From the NCBI RefSeq assembly GCF_021134715.1, contig NC_060019.1, forward strand, positions 7,502,001-7,566,000: a stretch of 64,000 bases of DNA. The letters are read 5' to 3'. Below are positions 19,216 to 32,707 of the stretch, in pieces (position 1 is the first letter of the stretch; every line of letters starts with the position of its first letter). The position numbers were made by a program, and so were the translations under genes. The notes under the pieces were generated by a model, which saw only the letters and a list, made by a program, of their open reading frames with translations, was not told the origin of the DNA and searched no databases. The stretch is from Daphnia pulex. Lineage: Eukaryota; Arthropoda; Branchiopoda; Diplostraca; Daphniidae.

Positions 19216-22170
19216 ATGCTGCAGTGGTTTATCCTATTAAATTTTTTAGTCGAGTTTGGTAGTAGCCAAATCCCACCAGGTAAATCGTTCATTTGATTTC
19301 CCCGTCAATTGAACTTTTAGCTACACACTTCTCGTATATAGAAAATAAAAGAAAAAGAAAGTAAAATTTATGCAAATTTATTTAAATTTTAAGGATGTGA
19401 TGTTACTACTACTACCGGATACCGCTACTCACAGTTCCACCATTTACACTCCAGTCCCGATGGAACAATGGAGTTACGTTTCCGTGTTATGGCCAAAAGT
19501 GATGCTCATATTGTACTTACAACGTCGCCACTGGTATTGAATCCCCTTTACGAGATTGTTATCGGGGCTTCTGGCAACAATTACACAGGTTTGAGTTTAC
19601 TCTATTGTGCACATATTCTTGTATGTACTATATTTGTGAATCATTTTTGTTGTAAAGATTTGCGGCGGACCATGACAGGGCGTTCCGTTAGCGCGGTGAA
19701 AACGCCTTCATTACTTTCCGACTCTGAGTTTCGAGGATTTTGGGTTGTGGCACGTCAGGGGGAAATTGAAGTCGGACGAGAAGGCGAGACACTGCCATAT
19801 TTCCATTGGAAAGACGCCGATCCCTTGCCTGTTCATTACTATTCCCTTTCCAGTTGGACATCAACCGTAGCTAAATGGATACAAAACTGCGACTTCGGAG
19901 GTTGTTCTATCTTTTTGTATGATTAAAATAAAAATAAGTAAATGTGTGTGTACAGGAAAGACGTCGTGGCTGACACCTTCCGATAACTCGTCTACCGAAG
20001 ACAACGGAAGTCTAGGGCCTCAATCAGAAGAATCTTATTACAACGCTGAAGAGAAACTGAAAGCAAATTTGCTTGCAACCTACAACAAAGATGTCAGGCC
20101 CGCCACCGATCATCGTACTCCAGTCTCTGTCTTTCTAGGATTGAGTCTTGTCCACTTCGATCTTGTAAATCTTTCGATTAATTTCTATTTCCTATGCAAC
20201 CGAATAGCGGTCGTATTTTTTTAGCGCATCTTGCTTATTTTAATTTGTTTGAACAGAATGAACTAACGTCAAGTTTCGACATCCATTCCACTTTTAAAAT
20301 GGTAAAATAATTACTAATTAATATTTATTTTAGATTTATTAAAATACGAATTAAATTTTCCTATACTTTGTCAATAGAGTTGGAGAGATGAACGTCTTAA
20401 ATGGAATTCTTCTGCGTATGAAAACGTTACTCTCCTGCATTTCCCTAGCCATACAATTTGGCAGCCTGACTTGAAATTGTTTAACGGGTAGGCTACTGTA
20501 CGGTTACATACAGCACACTGTGCGCCAAAGACATTTCTATCCTATTTTAATATATCTGTTTGTTTGTTTGTTTTTTAAACCAACAACTTTTAGTGTCGTC
20601 GCTTCAGATATTATTCATTTCGGCGAAGGGACGTCAAATTTGGTGTTTCCTGATGGCGCAATCATGTTGGCTCCCCCACCCATTTCGTTATCTACAATGT
20701 GCCCTCTTGGTATGCAATAATTTATTTTCAGAAGACGATGGTCGTTGTTGATAATAATGCGTTATTTTTCATTTCAAACCCAAAATTACGAATAAAAATT
20801 CAGATCTCCGCATGTGGCCATGGGATACGCAGAAGTGCACTTTTATAATCGGATCATGGACTCACAGCGGGTTAGAATGTTTCTTTTTTATTCCATCAAA
20901 ATTTGCGATTTCTTTTTAACGATCTTTTTTTTTTACATTTTCAGTTTGGGAATAGACCTGAAACTCTCTAATATTTACGGCGATACTGAATTGGTTAGAA
21001 TAGTTTTAGCTGAAGCAATAATTTAAAATCAAAATTTGTTATAATTGCATGTTTTCTTTCTACATTAGATACCAGAGAACGCCTTGTATACGCACAACCT
21101 TTATGTTACAAATTTACAATGGGAGTTAAAAGAATTCAACGCCAGCATACATAAATTTAATGATTGTCCTGAGAATGATGGTAGCTGTTCTAATTATCTC
21201 TATCCAGAGGCACATTTCAGTTTCATCGTTCGACGAAAATCACCGCTATACATAGCTACGGTTACTGTGCCAGCTCTAAGTACACATATCATTTCTACCT
21301 AGAAACATTATAATTTTAGTTTTCCGTAACACTTGATTAGTTTTAAACATTTTATTATAATGAGATTAGATTGTGCGAGAGGTTGTGAATAGAAGTCTAA
21401 TTGATTTTTATGTTCATCGTATCTATAGTGCTTACCGTGCTGACGCTGGTTACCTTCGCTTTGCCTCCTAATTCTCTGGAGAAGGTGTTAATAGGTTCGG
21501 TTAACTTGCTGGTTCTCAGTATTTTTTTGATCTACTTAAGCAGCTTGCTTCCACCCATGGGCGATCACATGCCTCTCGTCGGTTAGTTCTCGTTTCAATG
21601 TTTTTCAAACAACTGGAAAAGTTGGTTTTTACTGTGTAATCTTGAAATTCAATTTTTGGAATCTTTAGTATCCTACTTATCGAAAACATTGGTGATGGTG
21701 GTCCTATCACTGGTTCTTGCAGTAGTCACAATTACTATTACCAGAACGCCCCGAATGTATGGCCCTCCTTACTGGATTAAAAATATTCTTACGGGGGTCA
21801 CAGGAAAAATATTGGGATTGCAGCAGATAATTACTTTGGTATGAATTCTTCATAAGTTATTCAAAATTTTTGGTTGATTTTAATTCATTTCTTTTCAAAT
21901 GAACAGGTGAACCGCGTTAACGGCGATAGAACATCGCGTCAACAACAGAGCACGGACGATTACACTTTGCATGTCGATGCAGGAGATCACGATGTCAACT
22001 TGGTCAATACGTCAACAGATCAACGGATACAAGCTCCTGTTTTCCGAGGAGCGGTAGAGGCCATGAATCCAGCGGAACTCGAGTGGCTTCTGCTCGCTTA
22101 CGGACTAGATCGATTGGCATTTATAATATATTTCTTTACTTTTATGATTATGATGGCAATGTGTTTTTGA
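19216..22170 (+). CDS. FAMeT-domain / Cys-loop ligand-gated channel chimera
   Basis: Thirteen exons: 19216-19279, 19394-19588, 19658-19900, 19956-20164, 20257-20301, 20378-20487, 20594-20709, 20804-20870, 20945-20993, 21069-21279, 21429-21581, 21669-21838 and 21907-22170; 631 residues. Domains: signal peptide (1-20); a FAMeT-type domain, PF12248 (about 30-165: SDAHIVLTTSPLVLNPLYEI, RGFWVVARQGEIEVGREGE, PVHYYSLSSW); linker; ligand-binding domain (about 190-430) with IWQPDLKLFN, loop-B Trp346 and the Cys-loop Cys325-Cys339; then TM1-TM4. Oddities: loop C has Cys399 and Cys406 six residues apart rather than adjacent; TM2 keeps Glu at -1' and Leu at 9' but has Leu at 2', Val at 6' and Ser at 20'. 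The cytoplasmic loop is short. Family: nicotinic-like Cys-loop subunit at the cell surface. Ligand unknown; methyltransferase activity should not be assumed from the domain name. Confidence 0.92.
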
Positions 22171-22601
22171 AAACTCAGTGATATTCGCGTCGTACGCAAT
22201 GAATCTTATGCAGTCAGATTTGTCTTTTCATCATCATAATATTGGTTGAGACATAAGCAAAATACACGTCGATAAAATTGCCAAAGAGACAGTTGTTTTT
22301 GTTTAGGCTTTTGCAATTGTTTGGATCACGCGCGTGGAGGCTGCTTGATTTGCTCGCTAGATGACCTTTTGGCTTTTATCGTAGAATTTTTTAATTGAGC
22401 ACCTCACTACCTGACATGACTACGGCGTTTGCTGTGGTAAATTCATGTGCTAATGTGTCATGCAAAATCACGGAGCGACGAGTGCAATGTGATTTCGAGT
22501 ATTCAGCCATGAAGAACCCAACAGAATCTTTCAAATGCGTGCACATTTTTTACTTTTTTAAGTCACCTTTGATGCATCTTTATCTACCGTACATCTAGAC
22601 G

Positions 22602-22607
22602 AATAAA
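22602..22607 (+). terminator. Possible poly(A) signal of the receptor gene
   Basis: First canonical AATAAA downstream of the receptor stop, 432 nt away. A nearer variant signal could be used instead. Confidence 0.4.
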
Positions 22608-24940
22608 AATCAATTCACTTCACTCTCCCGGTCTCCCCGCAAGAGAAAAGATAAAAAAAGGCAATTCGCGACATTAAAGTTGTCGATGCGTGCCAAGTTT
22701 AAAACTCTGTTGATGGAATCGCGGTAGACCGGCGAATAGTATTAGAAGGTAGGCTACTTGGCGTGCACGAGCAAATGTATCGAATAACCCTAGTCGTCCT
22801 TCCGCCCATGTATATCTAGCTGCCTTCGTTCGTGACACGAACATGAGTGATCGAAGTGGCCATACACGGCTGTGACGAGTTCGTCATTTCAATGTTCCAA
22901 CATTTGATTCTTTTTGTATGTAGATTTTACCCCGATGACGGCAGCGGATCAACTGCGAAAACATTAACTGTGATGCGGCTTTGTTCACATCGTTGTTACA
23001 TACGAGAACCCACGCATATTGGCATATAGCGCTATGGAGCCGCATTATATGAAATTAAAGTCAAAATGTAAGAGTTGGAAAATGATTTATTGATTATTGA
23101 ACAGACGTCGGCATCATTTGCAATTTTTATTCTGTATAAATGTTTGATAGAAAAATTTGTTTGTTATAGTAGAACCGTGCTTTTGATATTCCAGAATGAT
23201 CGGCTTCCGGTAGCATCTAGTTTTCATAGTTTGATAGCTAGAGTCCGGTCGAACGATTATTGCCAATATTGATGCTGGTGGCTAAAGTGTTATCTGTCTC
23301 TATTCAATCATCCTTCGTTGAAAACATGGTACACGGTATGGGGGGATTCTTCAGGACTGTTCTCCTGCCATCTAAAATGTGAAATGTGTACTCGCGACTC
23401 CAGCACAGCACGTACTACTACCGTCTATATAGCCGTAATAGTCATCGAGTGAATTGGCGGAACGAAAGGAAACAGTGCGTGATGGAAAAAGGGAAGTGTC
23501 GACACATAGACACGGGGTGTCCTTAACGGCGCTGTGTGAGAGATCTAGACGGATCGGATGGATGTATAGGTACTACCTATATATCGACTTCACATATAGA
23601 TATACAGCCAAAGTCTATGTTACGTGGATAACTGCTGGGTATTATATCTAAATAAATTAAACAGTACACATATAACATCTATCCGGTCTAAATAATAACG
23701 ATAAAACAAGCCGAGTGTATATATCTTTTGGACACACCATACCAGCATATAATAATAACTCGCGGCTAACACGTATATATGTATGCGCTTGTCTATACTC
23801 TATAGCGCAGCGGCCAATCATCGTCGTCGTCGTCGTGATGAGAGGTCATCATCATAACCGGCAATCAAGTCAACGAGTCTAGTCTTTTCCGCCCTTGCCT
23901 TGATGACAGCCCCGACAAACATATCCCTCGCTCGCTTTTCGTGGTGGGGACTCGGTCTCGGTCGTCTATAGCTCTCTTATATATTCTCTCTAGCTATATA
24001 ATACTGATTGGGACTTAACGACGACGACAACTCACCATGCAGCGGTTGATGTATATTCACTTGGAGCTCCCCTATGTACTTTTGGCGATTAATCAGCAAA
24101 ACCTATATGAAAGAGTTTGCGTTTGAAGACTCGGAGATGACAACTAGGCTATAGGATGGCCTCAATATCCTTTCCACTTCGGGTGGGGAATCCATCCATT
24201 CTCTCAGCGACAGCCGAATTTGTCTAGTACATTTTCAAATAGGACAACATTTCAATTGCATAGAGCGCTCATTATATTATGTGGATTTCTAAATTTTGGA
24301 ATGGAATTACAGTATAGACAATCAGTCTATGTTCAAATAAATTGGGTGACGACAGTATAGTTTCAATAATTCGACGACTAAATAAATCCAGCTAAAGAAT
24401 TTGTTATATCACATAATATTTTGTTAGCGCTAGTCGGTCGGTCGAGCGCGGTCCAGCCAATTCTTCTCTGCCCATATGCGTTATATGGGTAGGTCTGCCA
24501 AAGTGTCTAATTCAATAATGATACGACGACGAGGATTATATGATTTTTTTTTGTTTTTTTGTTTTCCGGCAACGGTTCAACAGCATGTCAGCTGCTGCTC
24601 CGCTTCATCTAACACTTTCTCTCCGCCAGCAGACCGCCGTAGAGATATAGCCTCCTACACGGAGGATGGATAAATAAATAAAAATATTAGCAAACGGCTG
24701 CTGGCTGGCTATATGTAGTATAGAGGGGAACGATGGTTGATGCTGCTGCTGGCATTCGACCGTTAGACGATCGGGAGAGGTTGATGTGATGTAGTATGAG
24801 CAATAATGGTCCCCGTGCCTTTTTATATCTCTAATACGGAGCGACGCTTGTATAGTTCGGATGCTTTCGACTGGATATATAGATGGCAGACTATATAGCA
24901 TCTATAGCCTTCACGGACGGCCGAATCGCACAAATAACAA

Positions 24941-24978
24941 AATAATAATAATAATAATAATAGTAACAATAATAATAA
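24941..24978 (+). repeat. (AAT)n microsatellite
   Basis: About twelve AAT units with one G and one C interruption. Confidence 0.9.
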
Positions 24979-25874
24979 AAGCCGGCGGGGGGAGGACCGG
25001 GAAACAAATCGAAAGAGCAAAAAAACGAAAAAGAAAGAAAACGTCCATTCGAGAAAGAGAGTTGCTTCTTCTTGTGCCAGATAAGTACTCGCCTTCTACG
25101 TATCATCATATAATATATATATCCTCGCCGTCTCCTTATATTTCGACTTTCCATAGTTTGCTCTTTATATATTGTTCAGATGGCCTTTCATCAGCTTTTC
25201 CAGTAAATCACGGCAACAGCGAATGTAGTCGGAACGAAAATAGAGAAATTCCTGACTAAGCCCAAAACCTGACATATTCTTATGATTGCTGTATACATAC
25301 TATGTACAGTATAGAATATATATATGGGCTATAGGCTACAAAATGCTGAGAGCGGGGCTGGTCCCGCCCAGTATGTTTACATCTATATAATACCGTGTCG
25401 CAGCATATAAACTTATACATATTACGAACGGACGAAAATGAATAATATAATGTGAAGCAAGCAAAAAACAAAAGTTGAAAGTGTTGGGCAAATGCGAAAA
25501 ACCCTTTTCATCTCGCAATTTCATTGCTGTTGATACTTTCAGTCAAATGCACTATCATATTCTCTTGATGTGTACAATACTATATATATACTATTCGATA
25601 TATACCGCAGAAGTCTGTGTGCGCTTCGCGTGTCCCAATATATATAGGGATTTATTTATTTTTCGGATCCTCTTCTATTCGCTATAGTCTCTAACAAGGT
25701 CTCAGTGTCGCTTATATATCAAGCGACGATCCATAACTTTAGGTTTTGGACTGTGTGTGCTGCCGCCGTCGCCTCGGCCGATTTCTTTCTTTCGAGAAAC
25801 TTGGTCATCCGTGTTTCAATCATTTTCAGTTCAATTTCTCTTGTCAAATATGTCAAATAAATTCCAGCCAAAAA

Positions 25875-25893
25875 CTCTCTCTCTCTCTCTCTC
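25875..25893 (+). repeat. (CT)n microsatellite
   Basis: Nine and a half uninterrupted CT units. Confidence 0.9.
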
Positions 25894-26645
25894 GCTCCGT
25901 AAAAAAGGAAAGGCTGCTGTATAGATACGTACGTATATATATCTAAGGCAATAATGCTGAACTTCAAGAGGTTTCCGAGAAATTGAGGCTGTTGTCGCTA
26001 AGAAGTCGGGAGGCAGCCAGGAAAAAAAGAGACAGAGAAAGAAGAAGAATGGATTCAGAAGCTTTGACTCTATATAACATGTTGGCGTTCATCTCTTTTC
26101 ATTGGAGCAAAATAAAATAAAATACAGAAAAGAAGAAGAAGAAGCGACGGCAGGAGCAGAAGCGGCAGCTCCAATACTACTCTTCTCTTGCTATTTCTAT
26201 ATAGCTAGCTGCTAGCGTCTATACTACTACTACTAGTAACGTATATACGTTGTCTAGTGGATGGGCCAACGAATTCTCTCGGCCATCTCTCGTCGTTTGG
26301 AACTCGAGCGAGAACAAACGAGCGCCAAACTCGTTTTCGTGTGTACGGCCCGGCCCATCAAATAAAAAGCCCTTTTGCCCGTATTAAAGGCTTGAGATAT
26401 ACAGTCGCCCGGCCCCAAAGAATAACGAGGTATAAAGGCCCTTTGCTTGCTTATATGTATAGGAGCGAGGGCGTTTATTATATAGCGTGATAGTACTAGA
26501 CCATGTTTGGAGACTTTGCGAGCAGCAGCCAGCAGACTCGTCGTTGCCTATCTCTTCTCTCAAATAATAAAAGACCGCAGTCAGCTGATGACCGCGTGGC
26601 ACAAGTTCTTCGCCGCTGCTGTGCCGCCGTCGCTCGATCCACCAT

Positions 26646-27692
26646 CGGCGTCACATGCGGTTATACGACTCGGCAATCTCTTGCGTCACCTAATACCACG
26701 GGGCTATGGGCCCGGCCAGAAGAAGAGAAAAGATATTAGACAAATGAGTAATGAAACTCTCAGAGTATTTACACAAACAGGAAAAGGAGGACCTTTGCCG
26801 GGTTTTATTTTTATTTTTTTTATTTGCACGAGAGAGAGAGAGAGAGTTGTGGCTGCGCACTTGTTATAGATGCGATGGTGCGGGGAAACGAGACGATTAT
26901 ATTGTAAAATCATTGGATAAATACCAATTCATTCCGGATGGCAACCAGAGCAGATATCATAGCGGCGAATTTTTTATATTTCGAATTTCCCGCCCAATCT
27001 AAAAGCTGCTTCGCCAAACAACGGCCGGTCAGCCGCGCGTGTTTCATCCAGGATAACAATATATTGAGGAATATTACTAGCCTCTAGTAGTTAACTCTTG
27101 AATATTGCTAACGAACATTGACCCCTTACATAACGTTTTTTGTAAAATACTATCACTACAAGTATAAGTCCAACAGACAGGCACTGGTAATAGGGTCTAT
27201 GGTCTATACTTCACAACTTTATTTACAATTGGTAATCGATTCATTAACGGATTAATTTTTTCATCAGGTATGGAACGTAGGCTCATCTCCTTCCAATCAT
27301 TTCCTAATACATTAACTGAAGGGTCCAGGTTTTAGTTGCATTGCTTCCAGTAGGCAGTAGCTATCAACTTGTTCGTGAACCTTCAGTTTAAGTACTAAGA
27401 TATGACCTGATTGGAGATGTTACAGCGTCGACGTATTAATGAAAAACAGCCTAGAATATATGGTAATACAATCAATTAATCTGTAAAGCGTGGGGGAAGC
27501 GCTTGATATGGGTACAATTTCGTAATAATATGAGGCTGAATTTTATCAAAAAGAATGGTAACGCATTCGACCTGAAAGTGTAATGTTCATTAAGAACATT
27601 CACGAATTATAGGGCTGTTCGACATCAATTTTAACATTTGTTTCCATCGCCTGCTAGAAGAACCTGAGGCATTGTGCCTGGCTTTGTCTGGG
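26646..27692 (+). repeat. Inverted-repeat pair, left arm (about 1.05 kb)
   Basis: Matches the reverse complement of 32708-33768. Outer ends share CGGCGTCACAT; inner ends share GTCTGGG. Identity looks high (roughly 85-90 percent by eye) in the outer 600 bp, for example around CAACGGCCGGTCAGCCGCG and TGACCCCTTACATAACG. It falls to perhaps 60-70 percent in the middle, then rises again at GAATTATAGGGCTGTTCGAC. No intact protein ORF spans it. It may be one terminal arm of a large element, or one of two copies of a dispersed repeat. Confidence 0.85.
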
Positions 27693-28046
27693 TGAGTTTT
27701 GTCATGGGGAGGCCCGGGGAGGCTACAGATACGACGGGCTATAATATAACCATCTTCAATTACCAAACAGCAATCAGCTTGACATGGCAGCCGAACCCTC
27801 CCCCCTCTCCTCAGCTCTCATTCTCGGTAAAAAGAAAAAGAAGAAAAAAAAAGTAGATCCCGCACCATCAGCTGCTTTTGCAGCACGCCAAATCTGCGAC
27901 AACAATTTTGGGGTGGATTTTTTCCGAGGAACTAAGACGAGCATGCCATTTCCGCTGGAGCGTTCAGTTTCAAGTAGGAGGAGGGGCAGCAGAAACCAAA
28001 CAAAAAAGAGTAGTGAAATTAATAATAACGAAGCATAGCGCAAACA

Positions 28047-28064
28047 AGAGAGAGAGAGAGAGAG
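28047..28064 (+). repeat. (AG)n microsatellite
   Basis: Nine AG units. Confidence 0.85.
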
Positions 28065-31000
28065 CGAGTACACATACAAGAGCCAGCCAAAGGAGCTCTA
28101 TAGTATAGCTGCGCGATTCAGCATAATAGGAGAGAAGACCGCCAGCTGTGATTAACTTTTGCATGAACTGCTGTGCTGCTGCTTAGACTCTTGGACGAGA
28201 GAATGCGGGAGGAGCCAGCAGCAGCTAGTCGCAAGAAGATGGAAACACACAAAAAAAAAAAAGGCAAATCACCGACTTGTCTTGTATAAGAGTTGTGTGT
28301 CTGTGTATAGCTATCTGCTGCTCCTGCTGCTGGGGACGGAGAATATAATTTATATATGAGAGAAGGAATTTACACACATGAACAGAAAGGAGGAGCTTCT
28401 GTGTATATGGAACATTGTCGTCGTACATAAGTTTCTCGACTGTGGCCCCGTAGAGAAATGGAAGAAGGAGAGAGACGAGGCTTCTCTTCCCAGCAGCAGC
28501 TTCGATCCTTACATATTTGACGGGGAAAGCGCCGAGCAGCAGCAGCACGACGGTGATGCTGATGGCATCCGGGCCGGGGGTATATATCTATACACAATAT
28601 GGGTGGGTTGGGGTGGGTGGAGGGAGTAAAGGGTTGGCCATATAAGGAGAAAAAAAGGAGCTAGAGAATAACCGTCTATCTCATATGCGAGAATGCGAGG
28701 ACCGACAACGACACAATGCTTTTCGATGAGATGTTTGCCAACGATTGGTTGGCACCGTTCCAGCACAGTCCGTTGATTCGCTTTTTTCTTCTTCTTCTTT
28801 TTCAACCCGACGACGACGACAGGGATATTTCAGTGGCCAGGAGAATCAAAGGGCAAAGGGAAATATATATAACAACACAATCTTCCGCACATGGTATATA
28901 AGAAATATTTAGAGAGATATCTCCTGTATTTACGTGGTAGTATATATAGGCTTAAGACTGCATACTATCGACAACCCCTTCAACCTTTCCTCCCCCACAC
29001 TTTCCTTCCTTTTGTATAGCATCAATGGAGTAAAGGACAGACTTATACGTAATAAAAAGAAAAACGCCCTTTCTGCTGATTCCTCTCTATGCAGATTTTA
29101 GAGGCAAACTGCTGTGTACATCCTCTTCTTTTTTTTTAGAATTTACGATTGGCCTCAACCAAAAAAAAAAAAAAAAAAGAAAATGATGCACGTGCACTGC
29201 GCGGCTGGAAATGTGTATAAAGCTTATAGAGTCTATATTTTGTTCCATCTTCTATCTAAGCCATTTATTTTTTTGTCCCGGACGAATTATGTAGTAGCTA
29301 TTTAGTCTTCTTTATTTATTCAGGATATTTAGTGTTTCCCATATTTATAGGTAGGGAACTAGGGACCAATAACCGTCGTCCATCACGCTCGTTGCGTACC
29401 TCACGAACTTACGGCCGTTAATGCCACCCAGCACTTTCTCTCTCTCTGCTCTCTGTTCTCCTCGGTTCTTCTGATGGTAAATGTGTGCGCATTTAGTGCC
29501 ACCTCTCTTTGTGCTGTGTCTGGTTATAGTACTAATATCATAGACGTGCATATACAAGAGAGACACGGGGAAGAGTATAGACACACCTCGATCAATAATG
29601 CCCTGCCACCCGAATCATCCCGGCAAAACTAAATATCAACGAACATATGCCTGTGCTGCCTCCGTTGAACACAACAGACCACCGTTGCATAGAGTGCACA
29701 CACAACATGTATCCCGCGCTCTATTTTCTAATATCTATACATGCGCGTTTGACATATGAGCAGACTGTATAGATATATATTATGACTTGAACCTTTTAAA
29801 AATCCTCCTCCTGCCTATATCTAGGAAGGCCTAGATAATATAAATACACCGTTGCAAGGATCTCGTTCTCTATAGCTTCTTGGATAACATTTCATGGAGG
29901 AGAGATTCATAATTAGTATAGAGAGAGAGAGAGACGGGCGGATGGAGGCGACATGCCAGAACAGCAATCATCATCAGGATATGGGATATGCTGCAGCTGT
30001 GTGGGTCGGTCGCTCCTGGTTTCCCCCTCGCAGCAGCATTGTCACAGATTTATATTATATAGACGTTCTTCTCTCTAAAAACACAGGAGGGGTCTAGAGC
30101 TGATCTCTTTCATCTTTCGTCTCTCTCTCTTTCTCTCTCTTCTCTGCGCCGATGATATAATGTGCCGACCCATCACGTTTAGAGAGAAACGCCACAGCAC
30201 ATCAGAATCGATTGGCACACAGCAGCAGCCATAGCATAAGCATCAGGCGACAACAGGATCCCTTATTTCCCTCTCGATTCTGCTCTCTATATATCTATTA
30301 GCGGCGGACCGAGGATCTAACGCGAGCAGCAGCCAGCAGACGACCAGGCTGTTTGTAGTGTGTAGAAGATGGGGGCACACACAAAATAGGCGGTCATCAT
30401 AAGGTTGGGCGGGGCCTTGCACGAAAATAATTGCGTGCAAGTTTTTTGGACTTTTTTCATTCATTCGCTTATGGCGTCTGTAAGACGTGTAAGACTCGGA
30501 GCGGCTGTATAATATTATACGGAAATATACCTTAAAGCTATACAGCAGCAGCAGCTATGAAAATCTTTTTTTAGAAAAAGAAAATGGAGTTATATGGAGT
30601 AGAATCAATCCGCTATCGCTCTCCACTCTACTTTGGCTGCTGTGCGAATCGTCTGATGGGTGGGGGAGAGAATAAGAGCGCGGGGGATCGAGAGAGTGGA
30701 TCGATCGATTGAAAAACGAGCGAACGAAACGAGCCAAGCGAAGGCAAAAGAAAAAGGCGAGAGATGCAAGCCAATAGCATCAGCCAGAGCTATATAGTTC
30801 TCTCTCTCACACAGACACAGCACAGACTAGCTAGCTAGACTCGATATGAAAACGAAAGAACAAGTTACAAAAGAGAGCGAGACATGGCGAATAAGAGCGA
30901 GAAACAGCGAGCGGCAGATCGATTACATAGCCAATGGTTTGGCTAGAACAGTCTCTAGGCCGTTACTGAACAATATCGAGACTCTCTACGTATATATAGA

Positions 31001-32263
31001 CTCTCTCTTTCTCTATTATGAAATGTCTATCCCATCTCGATGTAATATTTATACATCGACATCTATATAGACCGCGCGTATTTATCTCAATAGGGAACCT
31101 ATATTTCGCCGGCTCCCCGTTTTCTCTCTTTTCCACCCGAGAGTATATACTCTATATCTATGTATACGGACCGCGGGAATATTGTTTTCTTTTCTATAGA
31201 TATTATTTTTTTTTCGTTCATCTCATCTTTCTTGGCCTTCGATATATATTTACAGAAAATGATATAAGCATAGCCCGCGCCTATAGTAGTATTTCTATTG
31301 GTTGCGTATCTATAGCTTTGATTTCAGCAGGTTGAACGGAGGCGGACATTGTGTATTATTGGGAGACATGATTTATCTTTAGATAGCTATATACAGTACT
31401 ACGTAGTTATTATATACTATACATTTAGTTGTTTCGATCTTGACATGTGTATACGTTTGGCCACAATAACATCATTCTTTGTTCTCATTAGTTATTCAAG
31501 CGCATAGGAATACGTATATACCTATCCGGAAGAGTAGGAAAAAAAAACATCGAATTATTTACCTTTATCTCACATCTCCATTTTTGAGCATATCTTTACG
31601 AACGGCCGGGGCCGGCGATCGAGTCTTTTGAATTGAGCAGCATCCCACGCAGCATTATGGAGCATCTCGTTATTTATGGTGATGAGTTTTCTCTTCTCTT
31701 TTTTTTTTCTTATTTCTTTTTCCATACATTGATAATATATGGACACATCTTGTCTGCCTGTCTCTTTCTTCCTATCCGGCGCAGGGATTCCCACCAATGG
31801 AACCCGTCCCTTTTTTCATTTAAAAAAAAAGAAAATGAAATAAAATCTACCGTGCATAGTATTTCTATATAATAGTTGCGCACCCTCGGCCGAGATGGAG
31901 AAACATCTTTAGCGCTTTTAAGTTTTTCTTCCAGACTCAAAAAAAAGGGGAAAAAGAAAAATACAATTTGTTAAACATTTTTTTTCCTATTCCAAGACGG
32001 CGGGGGAGACCCGGGACGCCGGGAGGTTAATTACGATTTGAACGGTTGACGCGGGTTTTTTGCCGAGCACGGCAAATAATTGAAGAAGCGTCGTCAACCA
32101 TTGAAATTCAATCATTCCCTAAAAAAAGAAAAAAAAAATACGAATATAAATAGAAAAGAAAAATTTGTTAAAAAAAAAATGATTGAGAGAAGATGCTGTT
32201 CTATATTTTACCAAAATTAATTCCTAAATCAATATCACCACGTCTATAGATTACACACACGGT

Positions 32264-32285
32264 AGAGAGAGAGAGAGAGAGAGAG
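32264..32285 (+). repeat. (GA)n microsatellite
   Basis: About eleven GA units. Confidence 0.85.
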
Positions 32286-32707
32286 CAGGGCTTGTGTATT
32301 TAAATGAAAAAAAAAACGGCATCTCAGATGAATATTATATAAGGCCCATAAAGAAATGTGTGTATTACGCACAGTGTTGATCAAACTCCCATTTAAAACT
32401 ATATAGCTAACAGCCCCGCCGTAGCGCGCGCTCTTATATGAGACGATGGGCGGCTACGAAAAAATCAGAGGCCATAAAGAAACAAAAACAAATAAAAAGG
32501 GAACACAAAAGGTGATAAAGTTTCCCGCTGTGCTCCGCAGAGACTTGAAATTCAATGTTCATAACAATGCCACAGCAGCGTCGCTCTTCTATACATATAT
32601 AGGCCTATACGCGATGATGAAATGGGGTCGTCATATACGTAATACATATCTATATTTATACGCCTGCTTTCACAGCTTCGCATAATAATAGGATGGTTAT
32701 GTAATAG

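Larger units (their letters stand above)
22608..26645. other. Intergenic region, left part of the 31-kb gene desert
   Basis: No supportable gene. All open frames are short, overlap each other and look random. The region is rich in TATATA and simple repeats, including (AAT)n at 24941-24978 and (CT)n at 25875-25893, and CGT triplets near 23820. It may hold enhancers or distal promoters; nothing can be assigned. Confidence 0.5.
27693..32707. other. 5-kb spacer between inverted-repeat arms
   Basis: No coding gene supported: no transposase, polymerase or other recognisable domain in any frame. It contains several microsatellites ((AG)n at 28047-28064, an A-run at 29161-29178, (GA)n at 32264-32285) and many short TATATA stretches. 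Confidence 0.5.
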
